A stretch of 64,000 bases of DNA from Liolophura sinensis (Eukaryota > Mollusca > Polyplacophora > Chitonida > Chitonidae). The position numbers and the translations under genes were made by a program. Shown here in pieces: positions 25,502 to 37,347 of the stretch. Numbering within the stretch: position 1 is the stretch's first letter; every line of letters begins with the position of its first letter. The stretch lies in contig NW_027018088.1 in the NCBI RefSeq assembly GCF_032854445.1, positions 22,868 through 86,867 on the forward strand, in the 5' to 3' direction. Below the pieces are notes generated by a model. That model ran no database searches and was not told the DNA's origin. It saw only the letters and a list, made by a program, of their open reading frames with translations.

Positions 25502-27580
25502 TGATCTTGACATCAATGATTATTCATTTGTGGCTACAGCCAAAAGTATTGGTCGGAGAGCAACCCGGTTTACACCATTCGATTTCTCGTCAAAAATACG
25601 TCGGATTAGCCTCTTACCAGCAGCATTGGAACAGTTTTTCTACTTTTGGATTTTTGCCTGGTCTTTTTGCGAATTGAAATCGGCTACATTAACTATGTAC
25701 AATCGCGACTGGTCATTACTATATTCAACTTTTCATTATAAGTTATGTGCCCTTCGGTAGCCCAGACGACGTCAAATCTTTGGGCCAAGCCCATTTAACT
25801 CACCCAGCAGTTGTCTTACTTCTAAGTCGAAGACAAACTCAATGTCTTTATCTACATGTAGAAAAACCACACCATTTGTATATAAAAAAAACACAAGGTA
25901 CTTGATACAGTCCGCTGTAAAAAGTACAATTGAACACTGACCCACATCAATAAGGTGCCAAAAAATGTGCAATTGGGCCAGGCATCTCCAGCTGTTAAAA
26001 AATTGCAAATTTCCTTGGTTTCCATGGAGTAAGAGCCGTTGCTGGGCACGTGATCTTGACATCAATGATTATTCATTTGTGGCTACAGCCAAAAGTATTA
26101 GTCGGAGAGCAACGCGGTTTGCACCATTCGATTTCTCGTCAAAAAATACGTCGGATTAGCCTCTTACCAGCAGCATTGGAACAGTTTTTCTACTTTTGGA
26201 TTTTTGCCTGGTCTTTTTGCGAATTGAAATCGGCTACATTAACTATGTACAATCGCGACTGGTCATTACTATATTCAACTTTTCATTATAAGTTATGTGC
26301 CCTTCGGTAGCCCAGACGACGTCAAATCTTTGGGCCAAGCCCATTTAACTCACCCAGCAAATGTCTTACTTCTAAGTCGAAGACAAACTCAATGTCTTTA
26401 TCTACATGTAGAAAAACCACACCATTTGTATATAAAAAAAACACAAGGTACTTGATACAGTCCGCTGTAAAAAGTACAATTGAACACTGACCCACATCAA
26501 TAAGGTGCCAAAAGATGCGCAATTGGGCCAGGCATCTCCAGCTGTTGAAAAATTGCAAATTTCTATGGTTTCCATGGAGTAAGAGCCGTTGCTGGGCACG
26601 TGATCTTGACATCAATGATTATTCATTTGTGGCTACAGCCAAAAGTATTGGTCGGAGAGCAACGCGGTTTGCACCATTCGATTTCTCGTCAAAAAATACG
26701 TCGGATTAGCCTCTTACCAGCAGCATTGGAACAGTTTTTCTACTTTTGGATTTTTGCCTGGTCTTTTTGCGAATTGAAATCGGCTACATTAACTATGTAC
26801 AATCGCGACTGGTCATTACTATATTCAACTTTTCATTATAAGTTATGTGCCCTTCGGTAGCCCAGACGACGTCAAATCTTTGGGCCAAGCCCATTTAACT
26901 CACCCAGCAGTTGTCTTACTTCTAAGTCGAAGACAAACTCAATGTCTTTATCTACATGTAGAAAAACCACACCATTTGTATATAAAAAAAACACAAGGTA
27001 CTTGATACAGTCTGCTGTAAAAAGTACAATTGAACACTGACCCACATCAATAAGGTGCCAAAAAATGTGCAATTGGGCCAGGCATCTCCAGCTGTTGAAA
27101 AATTGCAAATTTCCTTGGTTTCCATGGAGTAAGAGCCGTTGCTGGGCACGTGATCTTTATATCAATGATTATTCATTTGTGGCTATAGCCAAAAGTATTA
27201 GTCGGAGAGCAACGCGGTTTGCACCATTCGATTTCTCGTCAAAAAATACGTCGGATTAGCCTCTTACCAGCAGCATTGGAACAGTTTTTCCACTTTTGGA
27301 TTTTTGCCTGGTATTTTTTCTAATTGAAATCGGCTACAATAACTATGTACAATCGCGACTGGTCATTACTATATTCAACTTTTCATTATAAGTTGTGTGC
27401 CCTTCGGTAGCCCAGACGACGTCAAATCTTTGGGCCAAGCCCATTTTACTCACCCAGCAAATGTCTTACTTCTAAGTCGAAGACAAACTCAATGTCTTTA
27501 TCTACATGTAGAAAAACCACACCATTTGTATATAAAAAAAACACAAGGTACATGATAAAGTCTGCTGTGAAAAGTACAAT

Positions 27581-28250
27581 TGAACATTGACCCACATCAA
27601 TAAGGTGCCAAAAGATGCGCAATTGGGCCAGGCATCTCCAGCTGTTGAAAAATTGCAAATTTCTATGGTTCCCATGGAGTAAGAGCCGTTGCTGGGCACG
27701 TGATCTTGACATCAATGATTATTCATTTGTGGCTACAGCCAAAAGTATTGGTCGGAGAGCAACGCGGTTTGCACCATTCGATTTCTCGTCAAAAAATACG
27801 TCGGATTAGCCTCTTACCAGCAGCAGTGGAACAGTTTTTCTACTTTTGGATTTTTGCCTGGTCTTTTTGCGAATTGAAATCGGCTACATTAACTATGTAC
27901 AATCGCGACTGGTCATTACTATATTCAACTTTTCATTATAAGTTATGTGCCCTTCGGTAGCCCAGACGACGTCAAATCTTTGGGCCAAGCCCATTTAACT
28001 CACCCAGCAAATGTCTTACTTCTAAGTCGAAGACAAATTCAATGTCTTTATCTACATGTAGGAAAACCACACCATTTGTATATAAAAAAAACACAAGGTA
28101 CTTGATACAATCCGCTGTAAAAAGTACAATTGAACACTGACCCACATCAATAAGGTGCCAAAAGATGCGCAATTGGGCCAGGCATCTCCAGCTGTTGAAA
28201 AATTGCAAATTTCTATGGTTTCCATGGAGTAAGAGCCGTTGCTGGGCACG
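27581..28250 (+). repeat. Recurrent variant block, copy 3
   Basis: Has tgaacattgacc (27581), cagcagtgga (27821) and cttgatacaatccgc (28101), 6600 bp from copy 1 and (for the last two) 2749 bp from copy 2. The aatagcaaat marker is absent in the matching monomer but appears one monomer later (28751). That suggests gene conversion or a shifted exchange. Confidence 0.75.
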
Positions 28251-30226
28251 TGATCTTGACATCAATGATTATTCATTTGTGGCTACAGCCAAAAGTATTG
28301 GTCGGAGAGCAACGCGGTTTACACCATTCGATTTCTCGTCAAAAATACGTCGGATTAGCCTCTTACCAGCAGCATTGGAACAGTTTTTCTACTTTTGGAT
28401 TTTTGCCTGGTCTTTTTGCGAATTGAAATCGGCTACATTAACTATGTACAATCGCGACTGGTCATTACTATATTCAACTTTTCATTATAAGTTATGTGCC
28501 CTTCGGTAGCCCAGACGACGTCAAATCTTTGGGCCAAGCCCATTTAACTCACCCAGCAAATGTCTTACTTCTAAGTCGAAGACAAACTCAATGTCTTTAT
28601 CTACATGTAGAAAAACCACACCATTTGTATATAAAAAAAACACAAGGTACTTGATACAGTCCGCTGTAAAAAGAACAATTGAACACTGACCCACATCAAT
28701 AAGGTGCCAAAAGATGCGCAATTGGGCCAGGCATCTCCAGCTGTTGAAAAATAGCAAATTTCTATGGTTTCCATGGAGTAAGAGCCGTTGCTGGGCACGT
28801 GATCTTGACATCAATGATTATTCATTTGTGGCTACAGCCAAAAGTATTGGTCGGAGAGCAACGCCGTTTGCACCATTCGATTTCTCGTCAAAAAATACGT
28901 CGGATTAGCCTCTTACCAGCAGCATTGGAACAGTTTTTCTACTTTTGGATTTTTGCCTGGTCTTTTTGCGAATTGAAATCGGCTACATTAACTATGTACA
29001 ATCGCGACTGGTCATTACTATATTCAACTTTTCATTATAAGTTATGTGCCCTTCGGTAGCCCAGACGACGTCAAATCTTTGGGCCAAGCCCATTTAACTC
29101 ACCCAGCAGTTGTCTTACTTCTAAGTCGAAGACAAACTCAATGTCTTTATCTACATGTAGAAAAACCACACCATTTGTATATAAAAAAAACACAAGGTAC
29201 TTGATACAGTCTGCTGTAAAAAGTACAATTGAACACTGACCCACATCAATAAGGTGCCAAAAAATGTGCAATTGGGCCAGGCATCTCCAGCTGTTGAAAA
29301 ATTGCAAATTTCCTTGGTTTCCATGGAGTAAGAGCCGTTGCTGGGCACGTGATCTTGACATCAATGATTATTCATTTGTGGCTATAGCCAAAAGTATTGG
29401 TCGGAGAGCAACGCGGTTTGCACCATTCGATTTCTCGTCAAAAAATACGTCGGATTAGCCTCTTACCAGCAGCATTGGAACAGTTTTTCCACTTTTGGAT
29501 TTTTGCCTGGTATTTTTTCTAATTGAAATCGGCTACATTAACTATGTACAATCGCGACTGGTCATTACTATATTCAACTTTTCATTATAAGTTATGTGCC
29601 CTTCGGTAGCCCAGACGACGTCAAATCTTTGGGCCAAGCCCATTTTACTCACCCAGCAAATGTCTTACTTCTAAGTCGAAGACAAACTCAATGTCTTTAT
29701 CTACATGTAGAAAAACCACACCATTTGTATATAAAAAAAAACACAAGGTACATGATAATGTCTGCTGTAAAAAGTACAATTGAACACTGACCCACATCAA
29801 TAAGGTGCCAAAAGATGCGCAATTGGGCCAGGCATCTCCAGCTGTTGAAAAATTGCAAATTTCTATGGTTCCCATGGAGTAAGAGCCGTTGCTGGGCACG
29901 TGATCTTGACATCAATGGTTATTCATTTGTGGCTACAGCCAAAAGTATTGGTCGGAGAGCAACGCGGTTTGCACCATTCGATTTCTCGTCAAAAAATACG
30001 TCGGATTAGCCTCTTACCAGCAGCATTGGAACAGTTTTTCCACTTTTGGATTTTTGCCTGGTATTTTTTCTAATTGAAATCGGCTACATTAACTATGTAC
30101 AATCGCGACTGGTCATTACTATATTCAACTTTTCATTATAAGTTATGTGCCCTTCGGTAGCCCAGACGACGTCAAATCTTTGGGCCAAGCCCATTTAACT
30201 CACCCAGCAAATGTCTTACTTCTAAG

Positions 30227-30281
30227 CCGAAGACAATCTCAATGTCTTTATCTACATATAGAAAAACCACACCTTTTGTAC
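30227..30281 (+). repeat. Diverged patch in the monomer beside the inversion joint
   Basis: Five substitutions relative to essentially all other copies fall within 55 bp: T-to-C at 30227 (aagccg), A-to-T at 30237 (acaatctc), G-to-A at 30258 (acatatag), A-to-T at 30274 (accttttg) and T-to-C at 30281 (gtacata). They destroy the 12-bp palindrome and the TATA-like box of this copy. The mirrored right-arm copy has the normal sequence. Confidence 0.85.
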
Positions 30282-30395
30282 ATAAAAAAACACAAGGTAC
30301 TTGATACAGTCTGCTGTAAAAAAGTACAATTGAACACTGACCCACATCAATAAGGTGCCAAAAGATGCGCAATTGGGCCAGGCATCTCCAGCTGT

Positions 30396-30415
30396 TGAAA
30401 AATTGACCAGGTAAA
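30396..30415. other. Inversion breakpoint between the two arms
   Basis: Up to 30405 the sequence follows a + monomer to phase 41 (ctgttgaaaaattg). A normal copy would continue caaatttcc. Instead 30406 starts accaggtaaaaatcc, the reverse complement of phase 248 and below, and everything onward is on the - strand. Right-arm copies normally have g or t before accagg, so the g at 30405 is the only base both sides could share. The joint therefore looks non-homologous, with no more than 1 bp of microhomology and no inserted sequence. A true genomic inversion or an assembly join are both possible. The gtaaaaatcc variant at the joint recurs in the right arm near 41959. Confidence 0.95.
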
Positions 30416-30612
30416 AATCCAAAAGTGGAAAAACTGTTCCAATGCTGCTGGTAAGAGGCTAATCCGACGTATTTTTTGACGAGAAATCGAATGGTGCAAA
30501 CCGCGTTGCTCTCCGACTAATACTTTTGGCTGTAGCCACAAATGAATAATCATTGATGTCAAGATCACGTGCCCAGCAACGGCTCTTACTCCATGGAAAC
30601 CAAGGAAATTTG
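30406..30612 (-). other. 207-bp spacer of the giant inverted repeat
   Basis: Phase 41 ends the left arm at 30405. The same phase on the opposite strand is at 30613, where caatttttcaacagc is the exact reverse complement of the bases ending at 30405. Bases 30406-30612 (phases 248 to 42, - strand) are thus the unpaired centre, and the sequence on either side is self-complementary over about 30 kb apart from copy-to-copy differences and indels. A palindrome of this size with a short centre could extrude or fold, and would be difficult for cloning and short-read assembly. Confidence 0.9.
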
Positions 30613-33600
30613 CAATTTTTCAACAGCTGGAGATGCCTGGCCCAATTGCGCATCTTTTGGCACCTTATTGATGTGGGTCAGTGTTCAATTGTACTTTTTA
30701 CAGCGGACTGTATCAAGTACCTTGTGTTTTTTTTTATATACAAATGGTGTGGTTTTTCTACATGTAGATAAAGACATTGAGTTTGTCTTCGACTTAGAAG
30801 TAAGACAACTGCTGGGTGAGTTAAATGGGCTTGGCCCAAAGATTTGACGTCGTCTGGGCTACCGAAGGGCACATAACTTATAATGAAAAGTTGAATATAG
30901 TAATGACCAGTCGCGATTGTACATAGTTAATGTAGCCGATTTCAATTCGCAAAAAGACCAGGCAAAAATCCAAAAGTGGAAAAACTGTTCCAATGCTGCT
31001 GGTAAGAGGCTAATCCGACGTATTTTTGGACGAGAAATCGAATGGTGCAAACCGCGTTGCTCTCCGACCAATACTTTTGGCTGTAGCCACAAATGAATAA
31101 TCATTGATGTCAAGATCACGTGCCCAGCAATGGCTCTTACTCCATGGAAACCAAGGAAATTTGCAATTTTTCAACAGCTGGAGATGCCTGGCCCAATTGC
31201 GCATCTTTTGGCACCTTATTGATGTGGGTCAGTGTTCAATTGTACTTTTTACAGCGGACTGTATCAAGTACCTTGTGTTTTTTTTATATACAAATGGTGT
31301 GGTTTTTCTACATGTAGATAAAGACATTGAGTTTGTCTTCGACTTAGAAGTAAGACATTTGCTGGGTGAGTTAAATGGGCTTGGCCCAAAGATTTGACGT
31401 CGTCTGGGCTACCGAAGGGCACATAACTTATAATGAAAAGTTGAATATAGTAATGACCAGTCGCGATTGTACATAGCTAATGTAGCCGATTTCAATTCGC
31501 AAAAAGACCAGGCAAAAATCCAAAAGTGGAAAAACTGTTCCAATGCTGCTGGTAAGAGGCTAATCCGACGTATTTTTTGACGAGAAATCGAATGGTGCAA
31601 ACCGCGTTGCTCTCCGACTAATACTTTTGGCTGTAGCCACAAATAAAAATCATTGATGTCAAGATCACGTGCCCAGCAACGGCTCTTACTCCATGGAAAC
31701 CAAGGAAATTTGCAATTTTTCAACAGCTGGAGATGCCTGGCCCAATTGCACATCTTTTGGCACCTTTTGATGTGGGTCAGTGTTCAATTGTACTTTTCAC
31801 AGCGGACTGTATCAAGTACCTTGTGTTTTTTTTATATACAAATGGTGTGGTTTTTCTACATGTAGATAAAGACATTGAGTTTGTCTTCGACTTAGAAGTA
31901 AGACAACTGCTGGGTGAGTTAAATGGGCTTGGCCCAAAGATTTGACGTCGTCTGGGCTACCGAAGGGCACATAACTTATAATGAAAAGTTGAATATAGTA
32001 ATGACCAGTCGCGATTGTACATAGTTAATGTAGCCGATTTCAATTAGCAAAAAGACCAGGCAAAAATCCAAAAGTGGAAAAACTGTTCCAATGCTGCTGG
32101 TAAGAGGCTAATCCGACGTATTTTTTGACGAGAAATCGAATGGTGCAAACCGCGTTGCTCTCCGACCAATACTTTTGGCTGTAGCCACAAATGAATAATC
32201 ATTGATGTCAAGATCACGTGCCCAGCAACGGCTCTTACTCCATGGAAACCAAGGAAATTTGCAATTTTTCAACAGCTGGAGATGCCTGGCCCAATTGCGC
32301 ATCTTTTGGCACCTTATTGATGTGGGTCAGTGTTCAATTGTACTTTTTACAGCAGACTGTATCAAGTACCTTGTGTTTTTTTTTATATACAAATGGTGTG
32401 GTTTTTCTACATGTAGATAAAGACATTGAGTTTGTCTTCGACTTAGAAGTAAGACAACTGTTGGGTGAGTTAAATGGGCTTGGCCCAAAGATTTGACGTC
32501 GTCTGGGCTACCGAAGGGCACATAACTTATAATGAAAAGTTGAATATAGTAATGACCAGTCGCGATTGTACATAGTTAATGTAGCCGATTTCAATTAGAA
32601 AAAATACCAGGCAAAAATCCAAAAGTGGAAAAACTGTTCCAATGCTGCTGGTAAGAGGCTAATCCGACGTATTTTTGGACGAGAAATCGAATGGTGCAAA
32701 CGGCGTTGCTCTCCGACCAATACTTTTGGCTGTAGCCACAAATGAATAATCATTGATGTCAAGATCACGTGCCCAGCAACGGCTCTTACTCCATGGAAAC
32801 CAAGGAAATTTGCAATTTTTCAACAGCTGGAGATGCCTGGCCCAATTGCGCATCTTTTGGCACCTTATTGATGTGGGTCAGTGTTCAATTGTACTTTTTA
32901 CAGCGGACTGTATCAAGTACCTTGTGTTTTTTTTATATACAAATGGTGTGGTTTTTCTACATGTAGATAAAGACATTGAGTTTGTCTTCGACTTAGAAGT
33001 AAGACAACTGCTGGGTGAGTTAAATGGGCTTGGCCCAAAGATTTGACGTCGTCTGGGCTACCGAAGGGCACATAACTTATAATGAAAAGTTGAATATAGT
33101 AATGACCAGTCGCGATTGTACATAGTTAATGTAGCCGATTTCAATTCGCAAAAAGACCAGGCAAAAATCCAAAAGTAGAAAAACTGTTCCAATGCTGCTG
33201 GTAAGAGGCTAATCCGACGTATTTTTTGACGAGAAATCGAATGGTGCACACCGCGTTGCTCTCCGACCAATACTTTTGGCTGTAGCCACAAATGAATAAT
33301 CATTGATGTCAAGATCACGTGCACAGCAACGGCTCTTACTCCATGGAAACCAAGGAAATTTGCAATTTTTCAACAGCTGGAGATGCCTGGCCCAATTGCG
33401 CATCTTTTGGCACCTTATTGATGTGGGTCAGTGTTCAATTGTACTTTTTACAGCGGACTGTATCAAGTACCTTGTGTTTTTTTTTATATACAAATGGTGT
33501 GGTTTTTCTACATGTAGATAAAGACATTGAGTTTGTCTTCGACTTAGAAGTAAGACAACTGCTGGGTGAGTTAAATGGGCTTGGCCCAAAGATTTGACGT

Positions 33601-35240
33601 CGTCTGGGCTACCGAAGGGCACATAACTTATAATGAAAAGTTGAATATAGTAATGACCAGTCGCGATTGTACATAGTTAATGTAGCCGATTTCAATTAGC
33701 AAAAAGACCAGGCAAAAATCCGAAAGTGGAAAAACTGTTCCAATGCTGCTGGTAAGAGGCTAATCCGACGTATTTTTGGACGAGAAATCGAATGGTGCAA
33801 ACGGCGTTGCTCTCCGACCAATACTTTTGGCTGTAGCCACAAATGAATAATCATTGATGTCAAGATCACGTGCCCAGCAACGGATCTTACTCCATGGAAA
33901 CCAAGGAAATTTGCAATTTTTCAACAGCTGGAGATGCCTGGCCCAATTGCGCATCTTTTGGCACCTTATTGATGTGGGTCAGTGTTCAATTGTACTTTTT
34001 ACAGCGGACTGTATCAAGTACCTTGTGTTTTTTTTATATACAAATGGTGTGGTTTTTCTACATGTAGATAAAGACATTGAGTTTGTCTTCGACTTAGAAG
34101 TAAGACAACTGTTGGGTGAGTTAAATGGGCTTGGCCCAAAGATTTGACGTCGTCTGGGCTACCGAAGGGCACATAACTTATAATGAAAAGTTGAATATAG
34201 TAATGACCAGTCGCGATTGTACATAGCTAATGTAGCCGATTTCAATTCGCAAAAAGACCAGGCAAAAATCCAAAAGTGGAAAAACTGTTCCAATGCTGCT
34301 GGTAAGAGGCTAATCCGACGTATTTTTTGACGAGAAATCGAATGGTGCAAACGGCGTTGCTCTCCGACCAATACTTTTGGCTGTAGCCACAAATGAATAA
34401 TCATTGATGTCAAGATCACGTGCCCAGCAACGGCTCTTACTCCATGGAAACCAAGGAAATTTGCAATTTTTCAACAGCTGGAGATGCCTGGCCCAATTGC
34501 GCATCTTTTGGCACCTTATTGATGTGGGTCAGTGTTCAATTGTACTTTTTACAGCGGACTGTATCAAGTACCTTGTGTTTTTTTTTATATACAAATGGTG
34601 TGGTTTTTCTACATGTAGATAAAGACATTGAGTTTGTCTTCGACTTAGAAGTAAGACAACTGCTGGGTGAGTTAAATGGGCTTGGCCCAAAGATTTGACG
34701 TTGTCTGGGCTACCGAATTGCACATAACTTATAATGAAAAGTTGAATATAGTAATGACCAGTCGCGATTGTACATAGTTAATGTAGCCGATTTCAATTAG
34801 CAAAAAGACCAGGCAAAAATCCAAAAGTGGAAAAACTGTTCCAATGCTGCTGGTAAGAGGCTAATCCGACGTATTTTTGGACGAGAAATCGAATGGTGCA
34901 AACCGCGTTGCTCTCCGACCAATACTTTTGGCTGTAGCCACAAATGAATAATCATTGATGTCAAGATCACGTGCCCAGCAACGGCTCTTACTCCATGGAA
35001 ACCAAGGAAATTTGCAATTTTTCAACAGCTGGAGATGCCTGGCCCAATTGCACATCTTTTGGCACCTTATTGATGTGGGTCAGTGTTCAATTGTACTTTT
35101 CACAGCGGACTGTATCAAGTACCTTGTGTTTTTTTTATATACAAATGGTGTGGTTTTTCTACATGTAGATAAAGACATTGAGTTTGTCTTCGACTTAGAA
35201 GTAAGACAACTGCTGGGTGAGTTAAATGGGCTTGGCCCAA

Positions 35241-37347
35241 AGATATGACGTCTTCTGGGCTACCGAAGGGCACATAACTTATAATGAAAAGTTGAATATA
35301 GTAATGACCAGTCGCGATTGTACATAGTTAATGTAGCCGATTTCAATTCGCAAAAAGACCAGGCAAAAATCCAAAAGTGGAAAAACTGTTCCAATGCTGC
35401 TGGTAAGAGGCTAATCCGACGTATTTTTTGACGAGAAATCGAATGGTGCAAACCGCGTTGCTCTCCGACCAATACTTTTGGCTGTAGCCACAAATGAATA
35501 ATCATTGATGTCAAGATCACGTGCCCAGCAACGGCTCTTACTCCATGGAAACCAAGGAAATTTGCAATTTTTGAACAGCTGGAGATGCCTGGCCCAATTG
35601 CGCATCTTTTGGCACCTTATTGATGTGGGTCAGTGTTCAATTGTACTTTTTACAGCGGACTGTATCAAGTACCTTGTGTTTTTTTTATATACAAATGGTG
35701 TGGTTTTTCTACATGTAGATAAAGACATTGAGTTTGTCTTCGACTTAGAAGTAAGACAACTGTTGGGTGAGTTAAATGGGCTTGGCCCAAAGATTTGACG
35801 TCGTCTGGGCTACCGAAGGGCACATAACTTATAATGAAAAGTTGAATATAGTAATGACCAGTCGCGATTGTACATAGCTAATGTAGCCGATTTCAATTCG
35901 CAAAAAGACCAGGCAAAAATCCAAAAGTGGAAAAACTGTTCCAATGCTGCTGGTAAGAGGCTAATCCGACGTATTTTTTGACGAGAAATCGAATGGTGCA
36001 AACGGCGTTGCTCTCCGACCAATACGTTTGGCTGTAGCCACAAATGAATAATCATTGATGTCAAGATCACGTGCCCAGCAACGGCTCTTACTCCATGGAA
36101 ACCAAGGAAATTTGCAATTTTTCAACAGCTGGAGATGCCTGGCCCAATTGCGCATCTTTTGGCACCTTATTGATGTGGGTCAGTGTTCAATTGTACTTTT
36201 TACAGCGGACTGTATCAAGTACCTTGTGTTTTTTTTATATGCAAATGGTGTGGTTTTTCTACATGTAGATAAAGACATTGAGTTTGTCTTCGACTTAGAA
36301 GTAAGACAACTGCTGGGTGAGTTAAATGGGCTTGGCCCAAAGATTTGACGTCGTCTGGGCTACCGAAGGGCACATAACTTATAATGAAAAGTTGAATATA
36401 GTAATGACCAGTCGCGATTGTACATAGTTAATGTAGCCGATTTCAATTAGCAAAAAGACCAGGCAAAAATCCAAAAGTGGAAAAACTGTTCCAATGCTGC
36501 TGGTAAGAGGCTAATCCGACGTATTTTTTGACGAGAAATCGAATGGTGCAAACCGCGTTGCTCTCCGACCAATACTTTTGGCTGTAGCCACAAATGAATA
36601 ATCATTGATGTCAAGATCACGTGCCCAGCAACGGCTCTTACTCCATGGAAACCATAGAAATTTGCAATTTTTCAACAGCTGGAGATGCCTGGCCCATTTG
36701 CGCATCTTTTGGCACCTTATTGATGTGGGTCAGTGTTCAATTGTACTTTTTACAGCGGACTGTATTAAGTACCTTGTGTTTTTATTATATACAAATGGTG
36801 TGGTTTTTCTACATGTAGATAAAGACATTGAGTTTGTCTTCGACTTAGAAGTAAGACAACTGCTGGGTGAGTTAAATGGGCTTGGCCCAAAGATTTGACG
36901 TTGTCTGGGCTACCGAATTGCACATAACTTATAATGAAAAGTTGAATATAGTAATGACCAGTCGCGATTGTACATAGTTAATGTAGCCGATTTCAATTAG
37001 CAAAAAGACCAGGCAAAAATCCAAAAGTGGAAAAACTGTTCCAATGCTGCTGGTCTGAGGCTAATCCGACGTATTTTTGGACGAGAAATCGAATGGTGCA
37101 AACCGCGTTGCTCTCCGACCAATACTTTTGGCTGTAGCCACAAATGAATAATCATTGATGTCAAGATCACGTGCCCAGCAACGGCTCTTACTCCATGGAA
37201 ACCAAGGAAATTTGCAATTTTTCAACAGCTGGAGATGCCTGGCCCAATTGCGCATCTTTTGGCACCTTATTGATGTGGGTCAGTGTTCAATTGTACTTTT
37301 TACAGCGGACTGTATCAAGTACCTTGTGTTTTTTTTATATACAAATG
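35241..37347 (-). repeat. 5497-bp-offset duplicated block, copy 1
   Basis: Six rare variants recur at exactly 5497 bp in the second copy: agatatgacgtcttc (35241), aatacgtttgg (36021), tatatgcaaat (36236), accatagaaa (36651), gtttttattatat (36778) and caaatgatgtgg (37342). Two of them, the atagaaa and ttattatat changes, occur nowhere else I noticed in the right arm. The block spans about four monomers. Private changes here include ggcccatttgcgc (36692) and ctggtctgagg (37050). Confidence 0.88.
36239..36246 (+). promoter_or_regulatory. Octamer-motif variant (first of 12)
   Basis: An A-to-G change turns tatatacaaat into tatATGCAAAT, a perfect octamer motif, directly beside the TATA-like and A-rich stretch (on the - strand, atttgcatataaaa). 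Copies start at 36239, 41736, 46683, 48882, 50531, 52180, 53829, 55478, 57127, 58228, 63173 and 63723, all in the right arm. POU-domain proteins bind this octamer in animals. Whether anything binds here is unknown, and spread by array amplification alone explains the copy number. Confidence 0.4.

Larger units (their letters stand above)
1..30405 (+). repeat. Left arm: ~550-bp satellite array, + orientation
   Basis: Uninterrupted head-to-tail copies of a ~550-bp monomer; base 1 lies at phase 51 and the last copy is cut at phase 41. Phase-1 starts run 501, 1051, 1957, 2506, 3412, 3962, 4512, 5062, 5613, 6163, 6714, 7263, 7813 and onward at 549-552 bp to 29264, 29815 and 30365. The two 906-bp steps (1051-1957 and 2506-3412) each hold a deleted copy. 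Copies differ by scattered substitutions, by loss of one A near phase 185, and by A-run length near phase 470. Common arm variants are ctatggttccc beside ccttggtttcc, atgcgc beside atgtgc, and gcgaattg beside tctaattg. No unrelated DNA interrupts the array. The monomer matches no family I recognise. Its length and homogeneity fit a eukaryotic satellite; a centromeric role is possible but not shown. Confidence 0.97.

Noticed and set aside
30406-30612. Inserted unique sequence or mobile element at the inversion joint
   Set aside because: The 207 bp are ordinary monomer sequence, phases 248 to 42 in - orientation.
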